Of a stretch of DNA of 64,000 nt, positions 1 through 8,411 are shown one piece after another; the stretch's first letter is position 1; each line of letters opens with the position of its first letter. The notes beneath the pieces were generated by a model. That model had not been told where the DNA came from, searched no databases, and worked only from the letters and a program-made list of their open reading frames with translations. The stretch lies in NCBI RefSeq assembly GCF_000265245.1, contig NZ_AJKS02000005.1:186001-250000 (forward strand). Reading direction: 5' to 3'. The position numbers were made by a program, and so were the translations under genes. This DNA is from Halomonas smyrnensis AAD6. GTDB lineage: Bacteria; Pseudomonadota; Gammaproteobacteria; Pseudomonadales; Halomonadaceae.

Positions 1-860
1 TCGTCGGCCAGGCCCCGTGGCAACGCCTGCTGGCCGTACCAGCTCTCACCGGTGGCCACCGCCTCGATGTCCAGGTCCGGGCGACGCTCGGCGACATAAT
101 GCTTGAATAGCCCGTGCACGTTCTCGAGGTCTTCCAGGAATTTCTCGCGCCCTTCCTCGGTGTTCTCGCCGAATACCGTCAGGGTGCGCTTGTAGCGGCC
201 CGCGGTCAGCACCTCCACGTCGACGTCGTGGCGCTTGAGCAGGCGATGCAGGTTGGGCACCTGGGCGACCACCCCGATCGAGCCCAGCACCGCGAAGGGC
301 GCCACCCGCAGCCGGTCGGCGCAGCAGGCCATCAGGTAGCCGCCGCTGGCCGCCACCTTGTCGACGCACACCGTGGTGGAGAGCCCCGCCTGACGCAGGC
401 GGTCGAGCTCGGCGGCGGCATGGCCGTAGGCGTGCACCAGCCCACCGGGCGACTCCAGGCGCACCACCACCTCGTCCTTCTCGCCGGCCACGTCCAGCAC
501 CGCCGACACCTCCTCGGCGAAGCGCCCGGTGGCACTGGCCTTCAGGTCGCCGTGGAAGTCCAGCACCCAGACCGTACCGGCGACGTCGCCGCCGGCATCG
601 TCCTTGTGCTTGCCGCGCGCCTTGTCATCGCGTCGAAAGGCCTTCTGCAGCCGCTTGCGCGCACCGGGCTCGCTGGCGGCCAGCTGCAGTCGGCGACGGC
701 GGCGACGGCGATCGCCGTTGAGCTCCTCGACCCGCAGACGGGTCCGCTCGCTCTCGCCGCCGCGCGAGCGCATCACCACCATCACGCCCAGGGTCACGAT
801 GACCACCACCGCCACCAGCTGGGCCAGGAACATGCCGAAATCCGTCAGCCACTCGTTCAC
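1..860 (-). CDS. sohB: SohB-type inner-membrane S49 serine peptidase, 3' end missing
   Basis: Signal-peptide-peptidase-like protease of the S49 family, anchored in the inner membrane with its catalytic domain outside the cytoplasm. The reading frame starts at a GTG at 858-860, preceded on the minus strand by AAGGAG five to six bases upstream. It opens with one hydrophobic N-terminal helix and an arginine-rich linker. The S49 core follows, with the conserved RLESPGG strand, the nucleophile motif VAASGGY and the lysine of the catalytic dyad in AGRYKRTLT. The frame stays open to base 1, so the C-terminus (roughly 50-60 residues by family length) lies outside the window. It is divergent from the SCP2 gene. 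SohB is preferred over SppA because of the single short protease domain. Confidence 0.9.
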   Translation of the reverse strand, partial: MNEWLTDFGMFLAQLVAVVVIVTLGVMVVMRSRGGESERTRLRVEELNGDRRRRRRRLQLAASEPGARKRLQKAFRRDDKARGKHKDDAGGDVAGTVWVLDFHGDLKASATGRFAEEVSAVLDVAGEKDEVVVRLESPGGLVHAYGHAAAELDRLRQAGLSTTVCVDKVAASGGYLMACCADRLRVAPFAVLGSIGVVAQVPNLHRLLKRHDVDVEVLTAGRYKRTLTVFGENTEEGREKFLEDLENVHGLFKHYVAERRPDLDIEAVATGESWYGQQALPRGLAD

Positions 861-1023
861 CGTGTCTCTCCTTCGAAGTGTCCATCCTTCGCGGCGTCAT
901 TCGCCGCAGGGCTGCCCCTCATCCTGCCCAGCGGCGGGCGCCGCGACAAGCCGACCGGCTTGATGGCTCCGACGCTTTTCCCTACTCTCGCGGATCGATC
1001 TTTCACGTCTCCGGAGACCCCCG

Positions 1024-1338
1024 ATGTCCGACAGCACCCTCGACAAGCTCCATGCCCGCTTCGATCCCGAGGCCGCCCGCGGCATGGACGAGGTGTTCCA
1101 GTTTCACTTCAGCGACGCCGGCGACTATCACCTGGTGGTGCGCGACGGCACGCTGGACGTTCAGGAGGGCGTTCACGAGGAGCCGTCGGTCAGCCTGAGC
1201 CTGAGCACCGAGACCCTCAAGGGCGTGATGAGCGGCGAGATCAGCGGTATGAGCGCCGTCATGAGCGGCCGCCTCAAGGCCACCGGCAACGTCATGCTGG
1301 CGACCAAGCTCGGCGGCCTGTTTCCCCGCCGCGACTGA
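1024..1338 (+). CDS. SCP2 sterol-binding domain protein
   Basis: A 104-residue stand-alone SCP2 (sterol carrier protein 2) fold, a family of small cytosolic lipid- or hydrophobic-ligand-binding proteins often found near lipid metabolism genes. The sequence shows the family pattern: an acidic N-terminal helix, a beta strand with FHFSDAGDYHL, and the glycine- and methionine-rich SGEISGMSAVMSGRLK segment near the C-terminus that forms the ligand tunnel wall. ATG at 1024 follows a GGAG-containing leader. It is divergent from sohB with about 160 bp between the start codons. The ligand cannot be read from the sequence. Confidence 0.8.
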   Translation: MSDSTLDKLHARFDPEAARGMDEVFQFHFSDAGDYHLVVRDGTLDVQEGVHEEPSVSLSLSTETLKGVMSGEISGMSAVMSGRLKATGNVMLATKLGGLFPRRD

Positions 1339-1360
1339 GCCGAGGGCGGGCGAGTTCGCC

Positions 1361-2134
1361 TCAAGGCCGCACGCCGACCTCGGCCAGGTGCGTCTCGATC
1401 AGCGCCCGCGAGATGGAGTGAGGCGGCGGCAGCTGCGGCAGCCGACGCGGCGAATACCAGGCGGCGTCGCTGATCTCGTGGCCGTCGATGCGAATGCGCC
1501 GACTGGCCGCCTCGGCGAAGTAGCCGAGCATCAGCGAGTGCGGGAAGGGCCAGGCCTGGCTCTGGAAGTAGCGCAGCCGCCCAACCGTCAGCCCCACCTC
1601 CTCGAATACCTCGCGGTGCACCGCCTCCTCGGCGGATTCGCCCGGCTCGATGAAGCCGGCCAGCGTCGAGTAGCGCCCGGGGGGGAAACGCGGACTGCGC
1701 GCCAGCAGCAGCGACTCGCCGTGGGTCACCAGGGTGATGATGCACGGCGAGATGCGCGGATAGTTGCGATGCCCGCAGCGCTCGCAGTGCATCGCGAACT
1801 CGTGGTCGAGCCGCGAGGCCGGCGCGCCGCAGCTGCCGCAGAAGCGATGATGGCGCAGCCAGGCGCCGACCTGCAGCGCGGTGGAGACCAGCGCGAACCA
1901 GGACTCCGGCAGCCGCGCCAGCCACTCCCGCCCCTCGATCCAGTCGTCGCCGGGCGTCTCCTCCACCGACAGCGCCACCGGCGCGTCGTGCCACCAGCAC
2001 ATCGGCTGCATGGCCGGGGTCCAGGGCTGCCAGGGCTGCAGCGGACCGCCGTCTGTGCCCGGGGCGATGCACCCCCGGGCCAGGCGAATCACCCGACCCG
2101 CGGTTTCCTCATGGGGCAGTTCGCGACGCAGCAT
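1361..2134 (-). CDS. nudC: NAD(H) pyrophosphatase / RNA deNADding enzyme NudC
   Basis: A 257-residue Nudix hydrolase, the same length as E. coli NudC, which cleaves NAD(H) and removes NAD caps from RNA. It has a four-cysteine zinc ribbon (CGSC and CERC, about residues 98-119). The Nudix box follows at about 159-181 (GFIEPGESAEEAV then REVFEEVGL), then the NudC signature SQAWPFPHS. The start ATG (2132-2134) shares one base with the dnaQ stop codon (TGATG), which implies translational coupling. A longer frame reaches 2233 but only by overlapping dnaQ, so it is rejected. Confidence 0.95.
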   Translation of the reverse strand: MLRRELPHEETAGRVIRLARGCIAPGTDGGPLQPWQPWTPAMQPMCWWHDAPVALSVEETPGDDWIEGREWLARLPESWFALVSTALQVGAWLRHHRFCGSCGAPASRLDHEFAMHCERCGHRNYPRISPCIITLVTHGESLLLARSPRFPPGRYSTLAGFIEPGESAEEAVHREVFEEVGLTVGRLRYFQSQAWPFPHSLMLGYFAEAASRRIRIDGHEISDAAWYSPRRLPQLPPPHSISRALIETHLAEVGVRP

Positions 2135-2892
2135 CAGGAGGTCTCCCGACCCGGCCACCCCTCCAGGGTGTCCCAGCGGCATTCGCCGCCGGCCTCGCGG
2201 ACGGTCGCCAGCTTGTCGCGATGGGCCTGCCACTCGGCCTCGTCCGGCGCCTGGACCGTCAGGCTGCCCGGCGTCAGCGCCACCCGACGGATGTTCAACC
2301 CGCCGCTGGCCGCGGACTCGTCGCCGTCACCGGCGCTGGCGTCCAGCGACAGAGCGGTCTGGCCGCCGGTCATCGCCAGGTAGACGTCGGCCAGGATCTC
2401 GGCATCCAGCAGGGCGCCGTGCAGCACCCGGTGCCCGTTCGCGATGTCGTAGCGCTTGCACAGCGCATCGAGATTGTTGCGCTGGCCCGGATGCTTGTCC
2501 CGCGCCATCTGCAGGGTATCGAGGATGCGGCAATGATCGGCCACCGGGCCCAGACGCGGCTCGCCGCGGGCCTGGTTCAGCAGGCCGATTTCGTGGTCGA
2601 TGAAGCCCACGTCGAAGGGCGCGTTATGGATCACCAGCTCCGCGCCCTCGATGAAGGCCCAGAACTCGTCGGCGATCTCGGCGAACAGCGGCTCGTCGGC
2701 GACCCGCTCATCGGTGATGCCGTGCACCGCCACCGCCTCGGCATCGATGCTGCGCTGCGGATTGATGAACTGGTGATAGGTGTTGCCGGTCAGCCGGCGA
2801 TTGACCATCTCCACGGCGCCGATCTCGATCAGACGGTGGCCGTCGCGGGGGTCGATGCCGGTGGTCTCGGTATCCAGGATGATCTGACGCAT
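2134..2892 (-). CDS. dnaQ: DNA polymerase III epsilon subunit (3'-5' proofreading exonuclease)
   Basis: Proofreading subunit of the replicative polymerase, 252 residues. All DEDDh exonuclease motifs are visible: ILDTETTGID at the N-terminus, HGITDERV, LVIHNAPFDVGFIDHE, and the C-terminal HGALLDAEILADVYL that carries the catalytic histidine and aspartate. The C-terminal tail is the polymerase alpha tether by family knowledge. It lies between rnhA (upstream, 40 bp) and nudC (downstream, overlapping). The rnhA-dnaQ neighbourhood is conserved in gammaproteobacteria, although in E. coli the two genes are divergent. Confidence 0.96.
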   Translation of the reverse strand: MRQIILDTETTGIDPRDGHRLIEIGAVEMVNRRLTGNTYHQFINPQRSIDAEAVAVHGITDERVADEPLFAEIADEFWAFIEGAELVIHNAPFDVGFIDHEIGLLNQARGEPRLGPVADHCRILDTLQMARDKHPGQRNNLDALCKRYDIANGHRVLHGALLDAEILADVYLAMTGGQTALSLDASAGDGDESAASGGLNIRRVALTPGSLTVQAPDEAEWQAHRDKLATVREAGGECRWDTLEGWPGRETS

Positions 2893-2933
2893 GGGGCGTT
2901 ACCTGTGGGGAAATCGGCGTTCTTGGGCGAGCA

Positions 2934-3404
2934 TCAGGCCTTGGCCTGCATCTCGTCGATGGCCTCGTTGGCCAGGCTGTCGGCGCGCTCGTTGCCGGGA
3001 TGACCGCTGTGACCCTTGACCCAGTGCCACTCGACGCGGTGACGCTGAGCCTCCTCGTGGAGGGCGCGCCACAGTTCGGCGTTCTTGACCGGCTGCTTGG
3101 AAGCGGTCTTCCAGCCGCGCTTGATCCAGCCGTGAATCCACTCGGTGATGCCGCGACGCAGGTATTCCGAGTCGGTCCACAGCTCGACGCGGCACGGCCG
3201 GGTCAGCGCCTTCAGCGCCATGATGGCGGCCATCAGCTCCATGCGGTTGTTGGTGGTCTTCTCCTCGGCGCCCTTGAGCGGCTTCTCGTGGGGGCCGCTG
3301 CAGAGCAGAGCGCCCCAGCCGCCGGGGCCGGGATTACCGCGGCAGGCGCCGTCGGTATAGATCGTCACGTCGGGCAACGCCCCTGACTGTGGTTGGTCTG
3401 TCAC
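2934..3404 (-). CDS. rnhA: Ribonuclease HI
   Basis: Degrades the RNA strand of RNA-DNA hybrids (R-loops, primer remnants). The 156-residue length is typical. The four catalytic acids are visible in [16 protein letters not shown] (D), NNRMELMA (E), [11 protein letters not shown] (D) and [11 protein letters not shown] (D), and the basic handle region GWIKRGWKT is also present. The start is GTG at 3402-3404, overlapping the stop of the upstream methyltransferase gene as GTGA, so the two are probably translationally coupled. Confidence 0.96.
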   Translation of the reverse strand: MTDQPQSGALPDVTIYTDGACRGNPGPGGWGALLCSGPHEKPLKGAEEKTTNNRMELMAAIMALKALTRPCRVELWTDSEYLRRGITEWIHGWIKRGWKTASKQPVKNAELWRALHEEAQRHRVEWHWVKGHSGHPGNERADSLANEAIDEMQAKA

Positions 3405-4168
3405 CCTTGCTTACCTTCGTCGGTGGCGGACCGGCCGGATACGTTGCCCAGCGCCGAGCCGGCCAACGGCGTCGGAAAGACCACCCGGCCGCGCCCGGGC
3501 TGGACCAGCTGGGACCGGCGCCGCGCATGAATCATGTAGCTGTCGCCCAGCGGCAGGTTGTACCGGCGCCCGAGGGTCTCGAGCCGGGTGTTCCGGGCCG
3601 GACTGCCGGGCAGGCGAAAGCCGCAATAGTCTACCCGGCGGGCCTCGAAATCGACAAACGCCAGCCAGTCGGCGAGCCGCCCGGGCGTGCGCCAGCGTCC
3701 GCGGCCGGGCAGCTGCCGCCGCCGGGCGGGCCGACAGCGCCGCCAGCCACTGGGGCCGAAGGGGTGCCAGCCGAAGAGGATCAGATGGCCGTCGTCGGCG
3801 GTCACGCGGGCCGCCTCCTGAAGCAGATGGTGGGGATCGGGGGCGATCTCGAGCAGATGATGCACCACCACCAGGCTCAGGCAGCCGTCGGGGAGCGGCA
3901 GGGCATCGAGGGGGCATACCAGGGTGGATTCGTCGGCGGCCAGCTCCCGGGTCGGCGACCAGCGCAGCGCATGACGCACCGGACACATGTCGGCCAGGCT
4001 CGGCGCCAGCCCGAGCTCCAGCCCGTGGGGGCCGAACCAGCGCTCGCAAAGCGGGCCGAGGCAGGCGCGCTGGGCCTGCCACACGCCCTGCCCGGCGGCG
4101 CCGGCCCAGTAATGGCGGCCCTCTCGCACCAGCCGCGCCATGCGCATCGCCTCCTGCGAATTTGACAT
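3401..4168 (-). CDS. yafS: YafS-like SAM-dependent methyltransferase
   Basis: Class I methyltransferase-like protein of about 255 residues, placed between gloB and rnhA exactly as yafS is in enterobacteria. An N-terminal glycine-rich segment precedes [23 protein letters not shown], typical of the methyltransferase_11 fold after motif I, and [11 protein letters not shown] is characteristic of this subfamily. Substrate unknown. The start is uncertain. ATG at 4168 has GGAGAG about 11 bases upstream, while an ATG at 4141 has a perfect AGGAGG eight bases upstream and would give a 246-residue protein. It overlaps the rnhA start by 4 bp. Confidence 0.82.
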   Translation of the reverse strand: MSNSQEAMRMARLVREGRHYWAGAAGQGVWQAQRACLGPLCERWFGPHGLELGLAPSLADMCPVRHALRWSPTRELAADESTLVCPLDALPLPDGCLSLVVVHHLLEIAPDPHHLLQEAARVTADDGHLILFGWHPFGPSGWRRCRPARRRQLPGRGRWRTPGRLADWLAFVDFEARRVDYCGFRLPGSPARNTRLETLGRRYNLPLGDSYMIHARRRSQLVQPGRGRVVFPTPLAGSALGNVSGRSATDEGKQG

Positions 4169-4267
4169 GATCCGTTCATCTCTCCAGAGTACTCGATTTT
4201 GCACAGACCCGATTCAAGGCGCCACCGGCCTCGGACATCACCGACCCGGCGCGAGGACCCCGAGCCC

Positions 4268-5035
4268 ATGTTGAGCGTGACACCGATTCCCGCCTTTAGC
4301 GACAACTATATCTGGATGCTGCGGCAGGACACGAGCCCCCAGGTCTGCGTGGTGGATCCGGGTGATGCCGCCCCGGTGATCGAGACCCTGGAGCGCGAGG
4401 GTCTGACCCTCGGCAGCATTCTCGTCACCCATCATCATCCGGATCACGTCGGCGGGCTGCCCGAGCTGATCCAGCGCTACTCGCCGCGGGTGATCGGACC
4501 GCACAACCCCGCCATCGAGGGCATCGACGAACGCGTCGGCGCCGGTGACGAGGTTCGGGTGATCGGGCGCCTGTTCGAGATCATCGAGGTCCCGGGCCAT
4601 ACCCTGGATCACATCGCTTTCTTCACCGCCGGCATTCCGCCGCTGCTGTTCTGTGGCGACACCCTGTTCAGTGCCGGCTGTGGACGTCTGTTCGAAGGAA
4701 CCCCCGAACAGATGCATGCCTCGCTGGCGCGCCTCACGGCCCTGCCCGAGGATACCCTGGTCTTCGCGGCCCATGAGTACACCCTGGCGAACCTCGCCTT
4801 CGCCAAGGCCGCCGACCCGGACAACCCCGACATCGACGCCGCCGAGCAGGAGTGCCGGCGGGCCCGGGAGCTCGAGCGCCCCACCCTGCCCAGCACCATC
4901 GGGCGGGAACGGCGCATCAACCCTTTCCTGCGCTGCGAGGACGCCGGTGTGCGTCGGGCCGCCGCCCCCCAGGGCGACACGGCCGACGCCGTGACGACCT
5001 TCGCCACCCTGCGCGGCTGGAAAGACGACTTCTGA
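4268..5035 (+). CDS. gloB: Hydroxyacylglutathione hydrolase (glyoxalase II)
   Basis: Second step of methylglyoxal detoxification: hydrolyses S-lactoylglutathione to lactate and glutathione in the cytoplasm. The 255-residue metallo-beta-lactamase fold shows the metal motif THHHPDHVGG, then VPGHTLDH and FCGDTLFSAGCGRLFEG typical of glyoxalase II, and the C-terminal HxY region FAAHEYTLANL. ATG at 4268 was chosen because the conserved start MLSVTPIPAFSDNYIW begins there. It is divergent from yafS with about 100 bp between the starts. Confidence 0.96.
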   Translation: MLSVTPIPAFSDNYIWMLRQDTSPQVCVVDPGDAAPVIETLEREGLTLGSILVTHHHPDHVGGLPELIQRYSPRVIGPHNPAIEGIDERVGAGDEVRVIGRLFEIIEVPGHTLDHIAFFTAGIPPLLFCGDTLFSAGCGRLFEGTPEQMHASLARLTALPEDTLVFAAHEYTLANLAFAKAADPDNPDIDAAEQECRRARELERPTLPSTIGRERRINPFLRCEDAGVRRAAAPQGDTADAVTTFATLRGWKDDF

Positions 5036-5102
5036 GACCCACCCGGCAACTCGCGTTGCCCGCCTGATTCACGGACGGCAACGCCCGCCCCGGAGGCCCT
5101 GA

Positions 5103-6293
5103 ATGACCTATCACACATCGCGCCGGCGACTCCTCGGATTCGCCAGCACGATCGCCATGACCGGCGCCCTGATCGCCGGCGCCTACACCAAGGCATCGAC
5201 CCTGCCCGCCGGACAGATGGGCGCCGATACCCCGAGCTTCGCCCCGGTTCACCGCGGCGAACCGGAGGGCCAGCGCACCTTCTGGAGCCACCTGCAACTG
5301 CAGCCGGCCGACGCCTGGTCGCGTCTGCGCGACACCTTCCAGTGGAAGGATCAGTGGCAGAACGGCGCCGGCCACGCCCGGGTTCAGCACTGGATCGACG
5401 AATACAGCGCCAAGCCGCACAACGTCGCCGACATCGCCGAGCGCGCGCGCCCCTGGCTGGCGTGGATCCTCGAGCGGGTCGAGGACCGCGGCCTGCCCGG
5501 CGAGATCGCCCTGGTGCCCTTCGTCGAGAGCTCCTTCGACCCCGAGGCGCGCAGCCACTTCGGCGCCGCCGGCCTGTGGCAGATCATGCCGCGTACCGGC
5601 GATGCCCTGGGGCTGAACCGCTCCGGCAGCTGGGACGGCCGCCTGGACGTGGTGCGCTCCACCGAGGCCGCGCTGGACTACATCGAGTACCAGGCCGACC
5701 AGTGGTACGAGGGCAACATCGAGCTCTCGCTGGCCGCCTACAACGCCGGGGCCGGCACCGTGAACCGCGCCCAGCGCCGCGCCCTGGCCCAGGGCAAGCG
5801 GGGTGACTACTGGGATCTCGACCTGCCCAACGAGACCATGGATTACGTGCCCAAGCTGCTGGCCATCGCCGCCATCGTCGGCGAGCCGGAGCGCTACGGC
5901 GTGACGCTGCCCGAGATCGAGGGCACGCCGGCCTTCGAACGCGTGCCGGTGACGCGCACCGTCCGCCTCGGCGAGGCCGCGGAGCTGGCCGGCGTGCCGA
6001 CCGGCCAGCTGGCCGCATTGAACCCCGGGATGCGCGGCGACACCGCCCATCCCGGCCAGGTCAGCGAGCTGCTGGTGCCCGTCGACAATGCCGAACCGCT
6101 GCTGGCGGCCCTGGAAAGCACCGCCCCGAGCGGCGGCGCCGCGGGAGAGATCCACGTGGTGCGGCGCGGCGACACCCTCTCCGGCATCGCCTCCGAGCAC
6201 GCCGTGGCGGTCGCCGACCTGGCCCGCTGGAACGGCCTCGACAGCCCCAACGCTTTACAACCCGGCCAGCAGCTGACACTTTCCGGTAGATGA
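5103..6293 (+). CDS. mltD: Membrane-bound lytic murein transglycosylase D
   Basis: Peptidoglycan-cleaving lytic transglycosylase of 396 residues. The N-terminus is a signal sequence that carries SRRRLLGF before a hydrophobic stretch, resembling a Tat motif. The SLT domain covers roughly residues 100-260 with the catalytic glutamate in FVESSFDPEA and the family motifs GAAGLWQIMPRTG and AAYNAGAG. There is one clear C-terminal LysM repeat (VVRRGDTLSGIASEHAV...), whereas E. coli MltD has two; a degenerate LysM-like segment lies at about residues 275-330. No lipobox cysteine is apparent. It follows gloB, as mltD does in many gammaproteobacteria. Confidence 0.92.
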   Translation: MTYHTSRRRLLGFASTIAMTGALIAGAYTKASTLPAGQMGADTPSFAPVHRGEPEGQRTFWSHLQLQPADAWSRLRDTFQWKDQWQNGAGHARVQHWIDEYSAKPHNVADIAERARPWLAWILERVEDRGLPGEIALVPFVESSFDPEARSHFGAAGLWQIMPRTGDALGLNRSGSWDGRLDVVRSTEAALDYIEYQADQWYEGNIELSLAAYNAGAGTVNRAQRRALAQGKRGDYWDLDLPNETMDYVPKLLAIAAIVGEPERYGVTLPEIEGTPAFERVPVTRTVRLGEAAELAGVPTGQLAALNPGMRGDTAHPGQVSELLVPVDNAEPLLAALESTAPSGGAAGEIHVVRRGDTLSGIASEHAVAVADLARWNGLDSPNALQPGQQLTLSGR

Positions 6294-6296
6294 TCA

Positions 6297-6314
6297 GGGG
6301 GGCCATCGCCCCCC
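6297..6314 (+). terminator. GC hairpin between mltD and yejA, no U-tract
   Basis: A 7-bp G/C stem (GGGGGGC with GCCCCCC, loop CATC) begins three bases after the mltD stop and ends 24 bases before yejA. No T run follows, so it is either a weak attenuator or an mRNA 3'-end stabiliser rather than a standard intrinsic terminator. Confidence 0.3.
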
Positions 6315-6338
6315 GACCTGGTACAAGGATGCTGACCG

Positions 6339-8159
6339 ATGCGATCGATCGTCCTGCTGACGGCGGCCCTGGCGGCGACGCCCGCCCTGGCCGCAGATCC
6401 GGCTGACGTGCCCACCCGCCATGGCCTCGCGCTCTACGGCGACCCGGCGCTGCCGGCGGATTTCGACCACTTCCCCTACGTCAATCCCGACGCGCCCACG
6501 GGCGGCACCCTGACCCGCGGCGCCAGCGGCAGCTTCGATTCCACCAATCCCTTCATCATCCAGGGCACCCCGGCCTCGGGCCTGAATGCCATCTACGACA
6601 CCCTGATGGTGGCCAACCCCGACGAGCCCTTCACCATGTATGGGCTGCTGGCCGAGGGCATTCGCCTCGACCCGGACCGCCAGTGGATCGAGTTCGACCT
6701 CGATCCCGATGCCCGCTTCCACGACGGCGAGCCGGTCACCGCCGAAGATGTCATCTTCAGCTTCGACACCCTCACCGAGCTAGGCCAGCCGTTCTACGCC
6801 GCCTACTACGCCGACGTGCGCGATGTCCGCGCGGTCGACGAGGACACCGTGCATATCGATCTGGCCGACAGCAAATCCCGTGAGCTGCCGCTGATCCTCG
6901 GCCAGATGCCGATCCTGCCGGCCCACTACTGGGACGGTCGCGACTTCGAGCGACCGACCCGCGACGCCCTGCTCGGCTCCGGCCCCTACCGCATCGCCGA
7001 GGTCGACCCCGGTCGACGCATCGTCTACGAACGGGTCGACGACTACTGGGGCCGCGACCTGGCCGTGAATCGCGGCCGCCACAACATCGACCGGCTGGTC
7101 TACGACTACTATCGCGACCAGACCGTGGCGCTCGAGGCCTTCAAGGCCGGCAACCTCGACATGCGCATCGAGTCCAGCGCGCGCAACTGGGCCACCGCCT
7201 ATGACTTCCCGGCCGCCGACGACGGCTTCGTCGAGCGCCTGGAGGTGCCGGACGGCCAGCCCGCCGGCATGCAGGCCTACGTGATGAACACCCGCCGCGA
7301 CGTGTTCCAGGACGTGCGCGTGCGCGAGGCCATGAACCTGGTCTTCGACTTCGAGTGGCTCAACCAGAACCTCTTCTACGGCGCCTACGAGCGGACCCAC
7401 AGCTACTTCGAGAACTCCGAGATGGCCGCCGAGGGCCTGCCTGGCGAGGCCGAACTGGCCCTGCTCGAGCCCTGGCGCGACGCGCTGCCCGAGCGGGTGT
7501 TCGACGAACCGCTGCCCGTGGAGCGGCCGGATGACATGCGCGGCCGCCTGCGCGAGGCCCTCGGCCTGCTGCATGCCGCCGGCTACGAGAACCGCGAGGA
7601 CGGCACCCTGGTCAACGCCGAGACCGGCGAGCCGCTGGCCTTCGAGGTCCTGCTCTACGACACCCAGTTCGAACGCGTCGTGCAGCCGCTGCTGCGCAAC
7701 CTCGCGCGGCTCGGCGTGCAGGGCGACATCCGCATCGTCGACGTCAACCAGTACCTGAACCGGCTGCGCCGCTTCGACTTCGACGTGGTGGTGGGCGGCT
7801 TCCCGCAGTCCGCCAACCCGGGCAACGAACAGCGCGAGTTCTGGGGCAGCGAGTACGCCGACGCGCCGCAGAGCCGCAACCTGATCGGCCTGGCCGACCC
7901 GGCGATCGACGCCCTGGTCGACGAGCTGATCTCCGCCGACAGCCGCGAGGCGCTGGACACCGCCGCCCGGGCCCTCGACCGGGTGCTGCGCTGGGGTTTC
8001 TACGTCATTCCGCAGTGGCACCTGGACAGCACCCGCATCGCGGTCTGGGACAAGTTCGGCTGGAAGGAGCCCTTCCCCGAGTACAATCTCGACCTCGACG
8101 CCTGGTGGGTCGACCCCGAGCGCGGCGCCGAGATCGAGGCCCGACAGCGCAATCGGTGA
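6339..8159 (+). CDS. yejA: Periplasmic oligopeptide/microcin C-type binding protein YejA
   Basis: A 606-residue solute-binding protein of family 5 (SBP_bac_5), the periplasmic receptor for the YejBEF importer. It has a clear signal peptide with cleavage near ALAADP (about residue 19-20), then GLALYGDPALPADFDHFPYV, which is characteristic of YejA rather than OppA/DppA. The family pattern SFDTLTELG...PFYAAYYADV and the C-terminal aromatic region follow. It is the first gene of yejABEF; about 250 bp containing a dispersed structured repeat separate it from yejB. In E. coli this system imports microcin C and peptides; the natural ligand here is not deducible. Confidence 0.93.
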   Translation: MRSIVLLTAALAATPALAADPADVPTRHGLALYGDPALPADFDHFPYVNPDAPTGGTLTRGASGSFDSTNPFIIQGTPASGLNAIYDTLMVANPDEPFTMYGLLAEGIRLDPDRQWIEFDLDPDARFHDGEPVTAEDVIFSFDTLTELGQPFYAAYYADVRDVRAVDEDTVHIDLADSKSRELPLILGQMPILPAHYWDGRDFERPTRDALLGSGPYRIAEVDPGRRIVYERVDDYWGRDLAVNRGRHNIDRLVYDYYRDQTVALEAFKAGNLDMRIESSARNWATAYDFPAADDGFVERLEVPDGQPAGMQAYVMNTRRDVFQDVRVREAMNLVFDFEWLNQNLFYGAYERTHSYFENSEMAAEGLPGEAELALLEPWRDALPERVFDEPLPVERPDDMRGRLREALGLLHAAGYENREDGTLVNAETGEPLAFEVLLYDTQFERVVQPLLRNLARLGVQGDIRIVDVNQYLNRLRRFDFDVVVGGFPQSANPGNEQREFWGSEYADAPQSRNLIGLADPAIDALVDELISADSREALDTAARALDRVLRWGFYVIPQWHLDSTRIAVWDKFGWKEPFPEYNLDLDAWWVDPERGAEIEARQRNR

Positions 8160-8198
8160 TACAGGTTCGAGGCACGATGCTGCTGGTAGATGACCGCC

Positions 8199-8372
8199 GG
8201 GGACAAGGCGAAGCGAGGTTCTTTTGACAGGGGTGAGGCGATTATCGCCGAACGGGTTGGCCAAGGATGGCCAACACCGGCCCTGCAAGCGGGGCAGGAT
8301 GCGCATTAGCGCCGCTGGTCAAAAGAAGCGCCCAGGGATGGGTTTACCGCGTCCTCGCGAAGGCTTGTCGCC
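8199..8372 (+). repeat. Dispersed structured element, copy C1 (long form)
   Basis: About 174 bp filling most of the yejA-yejB gap. It shares most bases with copy C2 at 33233-33412 and a common architecture with C3 (39188-39358, minus). Outer stem: GGACAAG with CTTGTC plus GCGAGG with CCTCGC. Inner stem: TTCTTTTGAC with GTCAAAAGAA. Between the inner arms are small hairpins: GGCGA/TCGCC, GTTGGCC/GGCCAAC with loop AAGGAT, CCTGC/GCAGG with loop AAGCGGG, and GCGC/GCGC. A conserved strand around CCCAGGGATGGG follows the inner stem. No coding potential is evident. It could act as an RNA in the yej transcript or be a REP/MITE-like DNA repeat. Confidence 0.8.
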
Positions 8373-8411
8373 GCGAACGTTGAGATTTCATATAAGCCCT
8401 AAGGACACTCC

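Noticed and set aside
114..1421. Long plus-strand open frame opposite sohB and running across the SCP2 gene
   Set aside because: It is a GC-rich antisense shadow with no domain, and it conflicts with two recognisable genes.
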